Shown: one piece after another, positions 13,569 to 23,800 of the stretch | Position numbering within the stretch: the first letter of the stretch is position 1 | Layout: each line of letters opens with the position of its first letter | DNA from: Parelaphostrongylus tenuis | Taxonomy: Eukaryota; Nematoda; Chromadorea; Rhabditida; Metastrongylidae | DNA length: 64,000 nucleotides | Assembly (NCBI GenBank): GCA_019055375.1 | Contig: JAHQIW010001307.1 | Coordinates: 310,001-374,000, forward strand | Direction: 5' to 3' | Translations under genes and position numbers: made by a program | The notes under the pieces: model-generated | Databases searched by the model: none | The model's input: the letters and a program-made list of their open reading frames with translations, nothing else | Told to the model about the DNA's origin: nothing

Positions 13569-14448
13569 ATACTGAAACATCATAACATCGCAATTGGTGA
13601 TTTAATAAAAGTGATTTCAGACAGACTATTTTATTGTTCATTGGGAAGAATTGACATTGATTCAACTGAGAATAGCTTTGTCCCTTTCGGAACGGCATGG
13701 ACAGTTTGATTTGCTACCATGATCATTTGAGGCCTTTTTCACCAAACAGAGCATACTCTATATTTTCAGCATCATTCGGTTGCTCAAAAAAAAAATAATC
13801 CTGATACTGTGCTTGATTTCTAAAAAGGCCTTGTTAGTGCACTGTAACTGCCAACAAAAGATTAAGTTGTGCATTTGGAATGACTGGCCAGCTACTTCTA
13901 CTTCAAGGTGGATTTACTTGGCAACATAAAATAAATGTAAAAATAGTACACCTTATTTAGGGCTTTTTTTTCTTTCTAAAATAATACTTTTTTGAGTTAC
14001 GCCGATACTACATAATCTTCGATGCATCCTCCCTATTTTCGGTAAATAGAAAACTCCTATGTGTATATATAATTTCAGTGTAAAATGTAATTTTCTTTCC
14101 GCTCTTACAGTGTTCTACGATAACTTTTTTCGAAACCAAACCCACTTTCCTAACCATCGAGATTCAGGCTATTAAATGAATACGATCTTATGAAGAGAGC
14201 ACAAACCCGTGTGAAAAAATGTGAGCTAGAGGTGAAATATCAATTTTTCTTGGTTGTTACAGCGCAATAGAAGCACCTTTTTAACGAAGCACAGTATTAG
14301 ATTTGCCGTTTTTCGAACTATCAAATGACTAGAAACTTATAGTCAAAAATCTCTGTTCAGCCAAAGGGCTTCTAAATAATCAAGGAACGACAACGACCCA
14401 TGCCGTCCCAGAAATGTAATTGAAGTTTTCAATAGTTTCGTACTTTAC

Positions 14449-14507
14449 TGATCAAAAAACACGTCTTAGTGACGATCAAAGTCGTCACTAAGGGAGGTTT
14501 TTTGATT
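14449..14507. repeat. Short perfect foldback
   Basis: GATCAAAAAAC at the left and GTTTTTTGATT at the right enclose an inner 11-bp perfect stem, CTTAGTGACGA / TCGTCACTAAG, with a six-base loop. This is probably a tiny MITE remnant. The U run after the stem could mimic a terminator, but there is no gene beside it. Confidence 0.7.
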
Positions 14508-15187
14508 TTCTGAAGTCTAAATTTCATTACAAAGCTACAGCAATGTCATTCGAGCGAGCCCCACTAGCCCAGCGAAGGCGTGGCATGTTAGGCGATAATT
14601 CAACGTCGTAGCCAAAAAGTAATGTTAAAAGTGATCACATCTCTCGCAACGTATAAATCATTTACAGTTCACTGTATCGCGAAGTTGTAGATAAGTGGAT
14701 AATCCTCATATTTCGAGTTGCGTAAACCAGGTATTGGTGTTCGAAAGATATCCCAGTAATCGCTGTTGATTTCAGAGTCGGCTGGGCGTACGCAACGTCT
14801 TCTGTATGCAGCTTGGTGTCGATCTGTTGTCCTGTTCTGGGTAAACTAGCGTCTGACGACAGGAAACGATATGCCCTTCTCGTACAGCCCGAACATTACC
14901 TCTAACATTGTAATATACTAATAGGACTCCACGATATTCAGCACTTGCAAAGTGTACTGTACACAACCAGACGTGTGCAATCGATCTGATCCATACAAAA
15001 CAAAAAGATACGTTTGAAAACCACTTCTATTGATGCATGATGTTAGGAGGATATTCACAACTAGCTATTCATGTTATTCTTACATTAAGTTTTGATGAAG
15101 TTTGTAGCCTTGTCAAAGGATCACTCAATAAAACCCATAATTAATAATTCACAGCCTTAATGACATGAATGGAAACCGGTAAAGTAA

Positions 15188-15576
15188 TCAATAGGTTGGG
15201 GAAAAAGTCCTGAGAGAATGCTTGTAAAACACTTATTTATGCACTTATTACGCCCGAACAAAGAGAAAACTAATAGTCAAAGTATTCACCTATTATTTTT
15301 CTACCCGAAAAAACCTCTTGCCAACTGTGTCTTCGCCCCAAGGCAGATTGATGCGTCCACTTGCCACCGTTGCATTTGAACCCAACAGCCATTCGTGCAT
15401 CATCAAGAACCTAATTTCCCGTTTGTTAACTCCATCTTGATATAAATAGATAAATTATATACCAACTAACGCGGGAGAAGATGAGCTTTCAAATGAGCCC
15501 AAAATCACAAAAAATGGCCGGCACCCAGAAAAATTACAAGCATTTTCTCAGAACTTTTTCCCAAACCTATCATAAT
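15188..15576 (-). mobile_element. Internally deleted mariner element
   Basis: Terminal inverted repeats of about 37 bp: ATAGGTTGGGGAAAAAGTCC at the left and GAACTTTTTCCCAAACCTAT at the right. On the minus strand a segment at about 15305-15430 encodes the mariner transposase N-terminal helix-turn-helix region (NKREIRFLMMHEWLLGSNAT, then VASGRINLPWGEDTVGKR), equivalent to the first helices of SETMAR-type transposases. The catalytic domain is absent, so this copy is non-autonomous. Confidence 0.85.
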
Positions 15577-15879
15577 AATGCCGGTTATCACAAGCACGGT
15601 GCTGGTTCGACCCTGCATGATCTCACTCAGCCTATGCTTCCGTGATCGAGAAGTACGTATCAGAATCGTGTGGTAACAGCCTACTCCCTACAATTCAAGT
15701 GAGACCAAGAGTAGCCCCAGTAGAGGCTGTGGAGTCTCGTGGTGCGTATGCTTGACGCAGAACTACGGTGTCTGAAATATGAATGATAGTTATGTGAAAT
15801 TAGGTACTAGTTATCTAAAAGGCTAGCGCATCAGACTGTTAATGGCTGGCTGTAATAACCCTGACTTAGGGTGAAAATA

Positions 15880-16440
15880 GGATGAGATTAATGCATAATA
15901 TGCAAGCTTGTAATGACATTCACCCATAATAAGCTCACAATGGGGTTAATTTGATAAGAGACATTATACAGACGTGTTGCAGCAATAACTTATAGTGACA
16001 GCAAACGAGATCACTGTGTGAGAAACAGTACACATGAGTTTGTGTTGACATTGACTCATCATGTCAACCCAATGGGGTTAATGAGTCAGAAGTAATCATA
16101 AGCATGTGATAACATTGAGATGAGGTTGACGTATCAAAGAGTATATGCAAGTTTGTGACGACATTACCTCATATTAACAACACAAGATTGTCTGTATTGT
16201 GTAAGAAGCACATGTAAGCATGTGATAACTTGCGATAAGGTCGACGTATATAACAGTACGTGTGAACTTGTGGTGAAATAGACTCAAAATGACCGCACAA
16301 AGAGGTTAATTTATCAAAATTACATACAAGCCGCGATAACAATAACTTGTAATGACAGCACAGCGAAGGTGTTTGTCAAGAAGAGTACATGTGAGTATGT
16401 GATACCTTAACTAATACTAACATCACAAGGGGGGTTGACA
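15880..16440. repeat. Degenerate minisatellite
   Basis: Recurring phrases GTACATGTAAGCATGTGATA, ACATTGAGATGAGGTTGACG and AATGACAGCACA-type blocks repeat with a spacing of about 110-130 bp and considerable drift. The same phrases resume at 16855-16990, so the array seems to be interrupted by about 410 bp of unrelated sequence (16441-16854) in which I recognise no known element. Confidence 0.65.
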
Positions 16441-16854
16441 CGGTCGGCACGCAGTTGAACGACCGCGCAGTCTGACTGTCATTACGTTGCTAGAATTCTT
16501 TTACTTCAGACTCAAAGTTTTTTGGTGAGATTATAGTACTCCATGATTTTCATTGTGATTTTCTTCGCACTCCTGCAGCGCAACATGTCGCTCTTTCTAG
16601 AAACCAAAGCTAGTTCTTTCATAAAATCGTGCACAAACCCTAGCCGAGCAAAAAATTTAGACCGAGTGTATGGCATAATCCTATTTTCGTTAGCACATCG
16701 CACTAAGAAGATTTTTCCAAAAATAAAGCAAACACTGCTCTGAAGTTGCAGAGATCTAAGCTGTCAAGATTACTAAAAGTACAGCGGGAAAGCTCTTTCC
16801 AATGAAGAAAGCCTTCAAATTATCGTGTATCTTGAAAGGTACACGCCGCCCCGA

Positions 16855-16990
16855 ACGGGTTGATGTGTTGGATGTACATGTAAGCGAATGGTAACATTGC
16901 GACGAGGCTAACGTATTGAAGAGTACATGTAAATGTTTGATGACAATAACTTAATGATCGCACAATGTGGTCTATATGTTGAAGGGTGAC
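16855..16990. repeat. Resumption of the same minisatellite
   Basis: GATGTACATGTAAGCGAATG, AACATTGCGACGAGGCTAAC and GAAGAGTACATGTAAATG repeat the unit seen at 15880-16440. This supports an insertion or divergence of the intervening segment. Confidence 0.6.
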
Positions 16991-17529
16991 TAAAAAATGA
17001 CTAAAAGATGATAGTATGCAATAGTAATCTCGTACGGATCGTGTTACCAATAAAGACTTGTTATGTGGAGCAGAGAAAAAAATGAAGAAAAGGATCACAA
17101 GGACACCAATGAAACAACTAAGGTAGTGACTTTAAGGCATTTCAATTCATTATGGATAAGGAGATGTTTTGGCACAGGTTCCCACTTCCCAGAAAACACT
17201 CGTCGACGGTAGTTCACTTGTTCATCGCACGCAAACACATCAGGCAAAGACGGACGGCGTTTCCAAGCAACTTTTCCATTTGTATTATGATGTGCTTCAC
17301 GGCACTGAGCAAGACGAATCACAAAAAGCTCTGCTCATATGAGGTGCTTAGCAAGATTAGGACTGTTTGTTGGAATCCTCTGAATGCAACTACAAACATC
17401 CACATAGAGAGGGATTATTGTAAGATTTTGGAGAAAAATCGATGCAGTAAATAATCAACATAATGTACAAGGACTGTACAAGAGCCCTTACCAGACTACA
17501 TGACAAGTTGGCTTAAATAATAATGAAAG

Positions 17530-17835
17530 AACCTATTGAAATTTGAGCGTGGTCTCAACAAAGCACTCGAAATGAAGGTATAATAAGATAAAATTACCAG
17601 CCAAAGAGCAATCGAGTGAGCAACACTCTGTGTCAGGTGAAAATTTCACTTGACAAAGAGTGTAAAACGTTCGTTCCTGATAACTCTCTATAGGGAGAGC
17701 TGGGCTCCCGGGAGAACTGACTATAAAAAGATCGAAAGACGACGGGTTCTCCGACTGACCAGTCTGTAAGGACGAAAACGTGTATCGGGCTGTGCAAAAG
17801 CCCTTACTAGACCACATGACAAGTTGACTCAAATG
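17530..17835 (+). repeat. Hammerhead-family repeat, decayed core
   Basis: Homologous in reverse orientation to 54165-54515 (shared GTGAAAATTTCACTTGACAA, AGAGTGTAAAACG, GAGAACTGACTATA-type blocks). Hammerhead positions are at 17751-17790: CUGACCA (G8 replaced by C), stem II GUC/GAC with a UGUAAG loop, GAA, AACGUG in place of CACGUG, U-A, then UCGGGC. With G8 changed it is predicted inactive. Confidence 0.65.
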
Positions 17836-19439
17836 ATAATGAAAGTTAACATAATGGTTTTGAGAACATAATGTTATAGTAAAGTACGTAACATAACGAT
17901 AGCAACTAATCCTGGACTGCTACAGAATTTCGAAGAACCAATCCATAAACATTAAATCGCACTCTCCAATATCAATTTTGAAAATGTGGATTCACAGGTA
18001 TCTCCAACACCTAAGAAGAGCTTAAGCGCTCAATTTCCCGTGAATCAGTAGTCAACTATTCGCGATTAGCATGAGTGAAGACCAGACCGATCTCTTCCAG
18101 TCTATCGGTGAGAGGAACGTCGGCAATTTACTTTCATTTCGAAATTTGTGTTCTACGCACCAGTTTATTTCATTCTTATGAAGGGATGTCCCCTATGTAC
18201 CAACCTCATAGATAAAGCGAGCACCGATTCACGGAAAGTTAGATAAACTTAGAATTCTGAGCGATACTCAATTCATAAATGGAAGAGAATGATTGAGTAT
18301 GAGCAGATACGATGTTCAACAGTACAATATTGTACGACGCTTAGAGGGTCTCACCTTCACCAAAGCCTGAAAGGGTTAAATTGGCATGTACTTTTTTCAG
18401 CCAAACACTTCCATTAGCGGAAGACTTGAATTCACATTTTCTGCATAAGAGTGCTTTCAATAAAGAATTCTGTACATCATGTTTTTTCTGCTTGGGCCAC
18501 CAGAGTGTTTGACTGAGTGGACTGCACGTTTATTTGATCTCCCAGACTTACTTAATATGATACGAAATCCCCTAAACGTAAACCAGTATTATACTGAATG
18601 ACAGTCTTATTTATAACGCTGTGTTTGCCCAAAAATAATCAAAAAAGCAGTGAATTATCTGATCAATGCTGCAGTTAGAAGTTAATGACTACTCGAGGTC
18701 GGGATATGGGTTAGAAATTTCTATGCGGACGGCGCCATTTTCGGTTGGCGGGCGGTTTCGGACGGCTACGAAGAGAGCCTGCCGTCGCCTACTTCAGGGT
18801 TAATGTGGTAGTTTTCTGATGGAATTTGTGTTTTTTTTTGTCAACATGTGAGATTTCTGGGTCAGTAAATGGTCAGATGTGATAGAACAAATCTCAATAA
18901 GGTATTTTTATTAGAAATAACGTAATTGCTCCATTTGATAATCCACACTTTCAAAGGAAAAACCAGGTATTCATGAAAAGGCTATGTTTAAAAGCGTTAT
19001 CAAACACTTCTACGATATCTTACTTGTACTAACCTACAATTCAATCAAATTTATCTACTATTTCTTTCATCTTTCCGTATACCTTATTGCACGAAGTGCA
19101 CAAAATCAATCATACTGGCTGAATACTGGAAAACAATCAGTAGTTTGTCAAAAATAGTGCTGCTTGTTGCAAGTGATCCCACTTCATCGATAATTCTTGA
19201 TTTTTTTGGTTATTAGTGCAGTTCAGATTCCTATTTTTCAGATCAGTGCATAATTTTGTTCGAATTCTCCATTCATAGCTATGGTATGCGAAGAGATGGA
19301 GGTATAGCGGTTCCTTCCCGTTCTTCCCACCCTGCTTGAGCCTTGTGGTAGAAACGTATAAGAACGTCTTAATAGTCATTTGATAGCTAAGATCAAGTAA
19401 ATTTGAACGAAGTGTTTTGTTCCTTAAATGGCCTGTTTT

Positions 19440-20360
19440 CATCGCTGTAACAGTCGACAAAATATTTTGTTTAACATTCAAGCATTTCTCGCCGGATAAA
19501 GCTTTTATAATAAGCAATTGATGATCATTAGAAAGGAAAAATCTTAGCAATTTCAAAGGTGTACTTGATTTTGATAAAGAACTTCCAAGAGTGTTGTAAC
19601 AGGCAAAAGAAGATTAGATTTCGCAAATTTGGAGTATCTTCACTGTCCGCAATGCTGTTTTGACCTCCTAGGAAAAACAAGTTTTCTGATCTTTGTCAAA
19701 GTTATATTAACCATTCGATTATTCAAATTTTCGAAATTTTGATGGTCTCCTTTATTCTAAAAATAAATCCCTTAATGCGCTCTAACAATAAAAATCAAAA
19801 TATCTTTCACACTCAGGCATTTCCCACTGAAGTTAGCTTTTCCGCTGGACTTCTAATAATTCTTCGATAACTTAAATCCCCACTATTTCCACAAAAACTC
19901 CGTTTTTATTGTACTGTAGTAGTCAAAAGAAGATTACGTTTCGCATTTAGTTGATGTGCTGCTAAAGGTACCGCGACTTGAGGCCAATTTCGCGAAAACC
20001 CACCCCTTGGAGTGCGAAACCCATGACTACCACAGCTCACTAAAGAGTCCCTTCTAAAAGCAAACTGCGTCCTTGAAATTGCTGATATTTGGACTATCGA
20101 ATGGCTTTAAATGTTCATAGAAAAAACCTTATCCGGCGAGCAATCTTCAAATGTGAAACAAAATTTTATTTCGACTGTTACAGCGCAAAAAACAAGCCAT
20201 TTGAGAAGGAATATACACCATCCAAGTTCACTTGATTTCAGCTATCGAATGAATACTAGTAATCTAGTGAGATAGGTCTTTTCTAGAATAAATCAAAGTG
20301 TCACGGTCGCAATTCTTGAAATGCGATTGCACGTGACAGAAATAGTTTTCGAAGTAAGGA
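19440..20360. repeat. Old dispersed repeat cluster
   Basis: Phrases such as GTCAAAAGAAGATTACGTTTC, TTATCCGGCGAG and CGACTGTTACAGCGCAA recur at 19440-19640, 19900-19960 and 20110-20200 in both orientations, and loosely at 14090-14340. No terminal structure or coding capacity was recognised. The 139-codon minus frame at 19137-19556 lies across this material. Confidence 0.45.
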
Positions 20361-20703
20361 TTTTCACGACAGTTGAGCGTTATTCTTCCTAGAAAAGCGT
20401 TTACTTTTACAGAAGTTCTATCAATGGTAATTCAAGTTTTTTTTTTTAGCAAAAAAGTACGTAAGTATCGAAATATGACTATACAATCTCGAAAAGTCCG
20501 CTTTCAATTATTAGAAAAATTGGATTGCGATTGCAAAACGTCATCTTTTACTTTTCGTTGGAACGTACTATGGGATTATTTCCAAACAATACGTTTAGTT
20601 CAAAACTATATCAAAAGATCGACTGTTTTTGAAACCCCCAAAAAACATTCAATATAATTCCAAAAAAAGAATGATTTAAGCTCAAAAAAGGGGTTGGTAA
20701 GCC

Positions 20704-20753
20704 CAGGGTCATACACCGGTGTTTCGGAGGTTCGTCCTCCTCATCAGTGACCC
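20704..20753 (-). ncRNA. Hammerhead ribozyme, intact core (minus strand)
   Basis: Read on the minus strand: stem I GGGUCA, core CUGAUGA, stem II GGAGG/CCUCC with loop ACGAA, GAA, A15.1, short palindromic stem III CACCGGUG, U16.1, A17, then UGACCC completing a six-pair stem I. Every conserved core position is present. Same ribozyme as 21050-21098, here with one more stem I pair. Confidence 0.8.
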
Positions 20754-21049
20754 CCGCCCCACATTCAGCCCTGCATTGAAGCAAGGAGGGTGGCGTATGT
20801 GGTGATGGCACAGTGTACTATGACACTGTACCATCACCACCTCTCAGTCGATAGATTTTTGCTGTTAGATCAAAACTATATCAAAAGATCGACTGTTTTT
20901 GAAACCCCCAAAAAAACATTCAATATAATTCCAAAAAACAGCAAAAATCTATCGACTGAGAGGTGGTGATGGTACAGTGTCATAGTACACTGTGCCATCA
21001 CCACATACGCCACCCTCCTTGCTTCAATGCAGGGCTGAATGTGGGGCGG

Positions 21050-21098
21050 TGGTCACTGATGAGGAGGACGAACCTCCGAAACACCGGTGTATGACCCT
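21050..21098 (+). ncRNA. Hammerhead ribozyme, intact core (plus strand)
   Basis: Stem I GGUCA (21051-21055); CUGAUGA (21056-21062); stem II GGAGG (21063-21067) with CCUCC (21073-21077) and loop ACGAA; GAA (21078-21080); A15.1 at 21081; stem III CACCGGUG (21082-21089); U16.1 at 21090; A17 at 21091; UGACC (21092-21096). The core matches the CUGANGA...GAAA...UH consensus at every position. Stem III is an 8-base palindrome with no real loop, as in retrozyme hammerheads that work as dimers. Predicted cleavage is after A21091. Confidence 0.82.
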
Positions 21099-21199
21099 GG
21101 GCTTACCAACCCCTTTTTTTGAGCTTAAATCATTCTTTTTTTTTTGGAATAAGTTTAGTATTAGAGTAAGAATCTCTCAAGCTATCTATTGACTATAAA

Positions 21200-22480
21200 A
21201 CATCAAGAAGGTATGAGAAAATGTCCAATAACAGCAAGGAATATAATCCTTTTCGCAGAAATATATGATATTTCCTTTGAAAAAAGAAAGATTCTGCGCA
21301 GCATTAGCGTTAATCTTGCCAAAATTATTCATAAAAGAGTCTTATAAGTTATATTTCATCGTTTTTTTTTGACAGTGTTCCTCTGAGAGCTTTATTAACA
21401 TGAATTTGTATTAGAGCACGCACCACTCTTTGTAGCCCGTCCGAAAGGCGTGCCCAGCTGAGGGTCATGTTGACCCTCGTCGTCCGCAAAGGGATATAGT
21501 GATTAGGTACAAGATCGACAGAAATCACCGCTCATACGTTTGAAATTCCTTTCAATAATGGGCTTTACACTGCGTCATTTACTAAGTCTTCTGGGTCACA
21601 TGAAGCTCAAAACATTATGAAATAAACGGCGCAATGCACAGTAAAGTGGTTTCAAAACAAGTTGGTTAGACGTGGATTTTGTTCCATAGAGAGATATTGG
21701 ACATGTTCGTAAAACTTAACGTTGCGACTATTTGCTTTCAGATTTACAAGAGTTCGTGTACGACTCTGCTGTGTGCTTAGTATTACATCTGAAAATCGGC
21801 TGATTTCAACTCACCATCTATAAGAAAATGGATTTTTGACAAATTGCCACGAAAAAGGGGAAAGAGCATAGATTTTGGGAACTGCGACGTCTTCTGTTAC
21901 TTAACTCCTGTCTAAATTATCTATCGATTCAAAGGCGTCATTAGATTCCTGATTAAGAACGTCCTAGCTAGTAATTATATCCACAGAAAGAAACTCTTTT
22001 TACAATTTCCAGTATATTTGAAAAACCTTGTCTTAATTAGTGACCAAGCCTCAAAAAGACGCCTAAAAAATTTTCACAAAAAAAAACCACGATTTACAAT
22101 ATGAGATAGTGTGGCACTGTGCCAGGAAAACCTTTTATTGAAACAAAAACAAGGCAGCTAACAACAAACTATTCTCAATATTTTAACAAATTAACGAATA
22201 CTGAAACAACAATCGATTTGAGAACACTGTTGTTAGAATTTTGCTTTCTTTTGCGCCCAGAATATTTGGAGTCGTGCCGCACATTGCTGAAAAACAAACG
22301 AATACTTCAATATAAATACGGATCATTGACCTATTCCGAGCTATTCATACACAACGTACAATTTCCCTTTCTTCATACATATAAAGACAAAGTCGGTAAT
22401 ACTGAGAAAGACAAAAGTGAACTGTTAACCTATCAGAGATCGCGCAACTATTACGTCTGATACATTGAATACGAGCATTA
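21200..22480. other. No gene recognised
   Basis: AT-rich sequence. The 113-codon frame at 22119-22460 has no recognisable domain, no flanking splice signals linking it to other exons and biased low-complexity content, so it is not called. Confidence 0.5.
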
Positions 22481-22505
22481 GTGTGTTATGGGCACTTATA
22501 CAGTG

Positions 22506-22545
22506 CAAAACACGTGTTTCAACCTGGCAGCCTCGTCAGATACAG
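22506..22545 (-). ncRNA. Hammerhead motif, core kept but weak stems
   Basis: Minus strand: CUGACGA, stem II GGCU/GGUU (mostly wobble pairs) with loop GCCA, GAA, A15.1, stem III CACGUG, U16.1, U17. Stem I pairing is poor, so activity is doubtful. Confidence 0.4.
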
Positions 22546-22982
22546 AGTGCCTTTCGTCTAAGCCAAATTCTTATTTTTGGGAAAGAACCCTTTTACGTAT
22601 AGCAATCGTAGACGTGATTACTACACCCGCTATTGAGTAAAAGAAATCACTAATTGGGCAGTGTTTTGCACTTGATTGTTCTTCGCCGAAATTTGCGAAA
22701 TATCATACCTTTCGCATCGAGTATTTTCTTATAACTAGGCTCAAATTTCTATATAGCTGTGAATGATTACCAAGCATATTGAAACTTGAGCGTGGTCTTA
22801 AAAAAATACTCGAAATGAAAGGTATGATATTTCACAAATACCAGCCAAGAGCAATCCAGTGTACAATACTGCCCATTCAGTGATTTCTTATACTTAATGG
22901 CACATGTAAAAGTACGTCTGTAATTTCTACATGTAAAGGGGTTTTCCTCAAAAGAGATTGGCTCAGACAGAAGGCACTGTGC

Positions 22983-23020
22983 AACTGACGAGGCTGCAAG
23001 GCCGAGACAAGTGTAGTACC
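22983..23020 (+). ncRNA. Hammerhead motif, decayed
   Basis: CUGACGA at 22985-22991, stem II GGC/GCC with a UGCAAG loop, then GAGA where GAAA is required (A14 to G), stem III CAAGUG, U, A. Predicted inactive remnant. Confidence 0.4.
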
Positions 23021-23800
23021 CTGTATGAGAGACTATAATAGATCACATGCATGATTCACAAATAGTTATCAGGCATATTGAAATTTGAACGTGGTCTTAA
23101 GAAGAGACTCGAAATGAAAGGTATAAATACGAGCAATTTATACGTCACCGCGAATATGTTTGTTTCCTGACAATAAATAATCATTTTTAAATAACTAGAA
23201 GAATTGAGAGGCTTGTGAACGAGGAGTTCTGTAGTAAAGACCATGCCACATGTATGAATTAATGCTACAAGTTACTAAGCGTTTCTTGGGAAAAAATCAC
23301 CTAGCATTTGGAATGGTTTTGCAGGCTTGCGTTAGACCTATTTCGGTATTTTTTTAAAATATCTGCACACCTCATTGGATAGTCGTGGCTTATAAAAGCG
23401 ATTGCATTGAAGTGACAGCTAATTGCTATTCAAAACGAACCCGTTTTTGCAACCATTCCTATATGACCTTCTTTCAGATAAATGTTAAATATCGAAATAT
23501 GCAAATTATGATGAAAAAAATCCAATCACACCATAAATATATATTACAGATTGTCGCTTGGAAAGTGTTAAAGTATCAAAAGTTATTATGAAAATTGCAA
23601 TTCAGGTGTACATGATGAAACTAGACAAAATCCGAGTTCACAATGGAGTACAGTTCTAAAATAGAATAAAACAGAAAAGCTTTGAATGAGACGGTAGTTC
23701 TTATCACTGCAATATTGAGTTCAATTAAAAAATAATTTTGTTTTGAGAACGATGTGAAATTGAACTCTTGATGACACAGGGTAACTTTTCCTTTCAAAAA

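Larger units (their letters stand above)
20656..21151. mobile_element. Large foldback element with a hammerhead ribozyme in each arm
   Basis: The left arm (about 20656-20870) and right arm (about 20935-21151) are near-identical inverted copies: CAGTGTACTATGACACTGTA on the left, TACAGTGTCATAGTACACTG on the right. Each arm of about 215 bp holds one complete hammerhead motif. The spacer of about 64 bp repeats the sequence just outside the left arm (20598-20660) in direct orientation (ATATCAAAAGATCGACTG then GAAACCCCCAAAAA). The order is therefore X, inverted arm, X, arm. Confidence 0.9.
22490..23060. repeat. Foldback hammerhead-family repeat
   Basis: The outer arms are inverted copies. The left (22494-22560) contains CGTGTTTCAACCTGGCAGCC; the right (22960-23030) contains ACTGACGAGGCTGCAAGGCC. 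Each arm carries a hammerhead motif in opposite orientation. The middle holds the family tail (TTGAGCGTGGTCTTAAAAAA, ACTCGAAATGAAAGGTATGA) at 22780-22830. A tail-only copy follows at 23065-23115. Confidence 0.7.

Noticed and set aside
19137..19556. 139-codon minus-strand open frame
   Set aside because: Overlaps an old dispersed repeat; no motif recognised.
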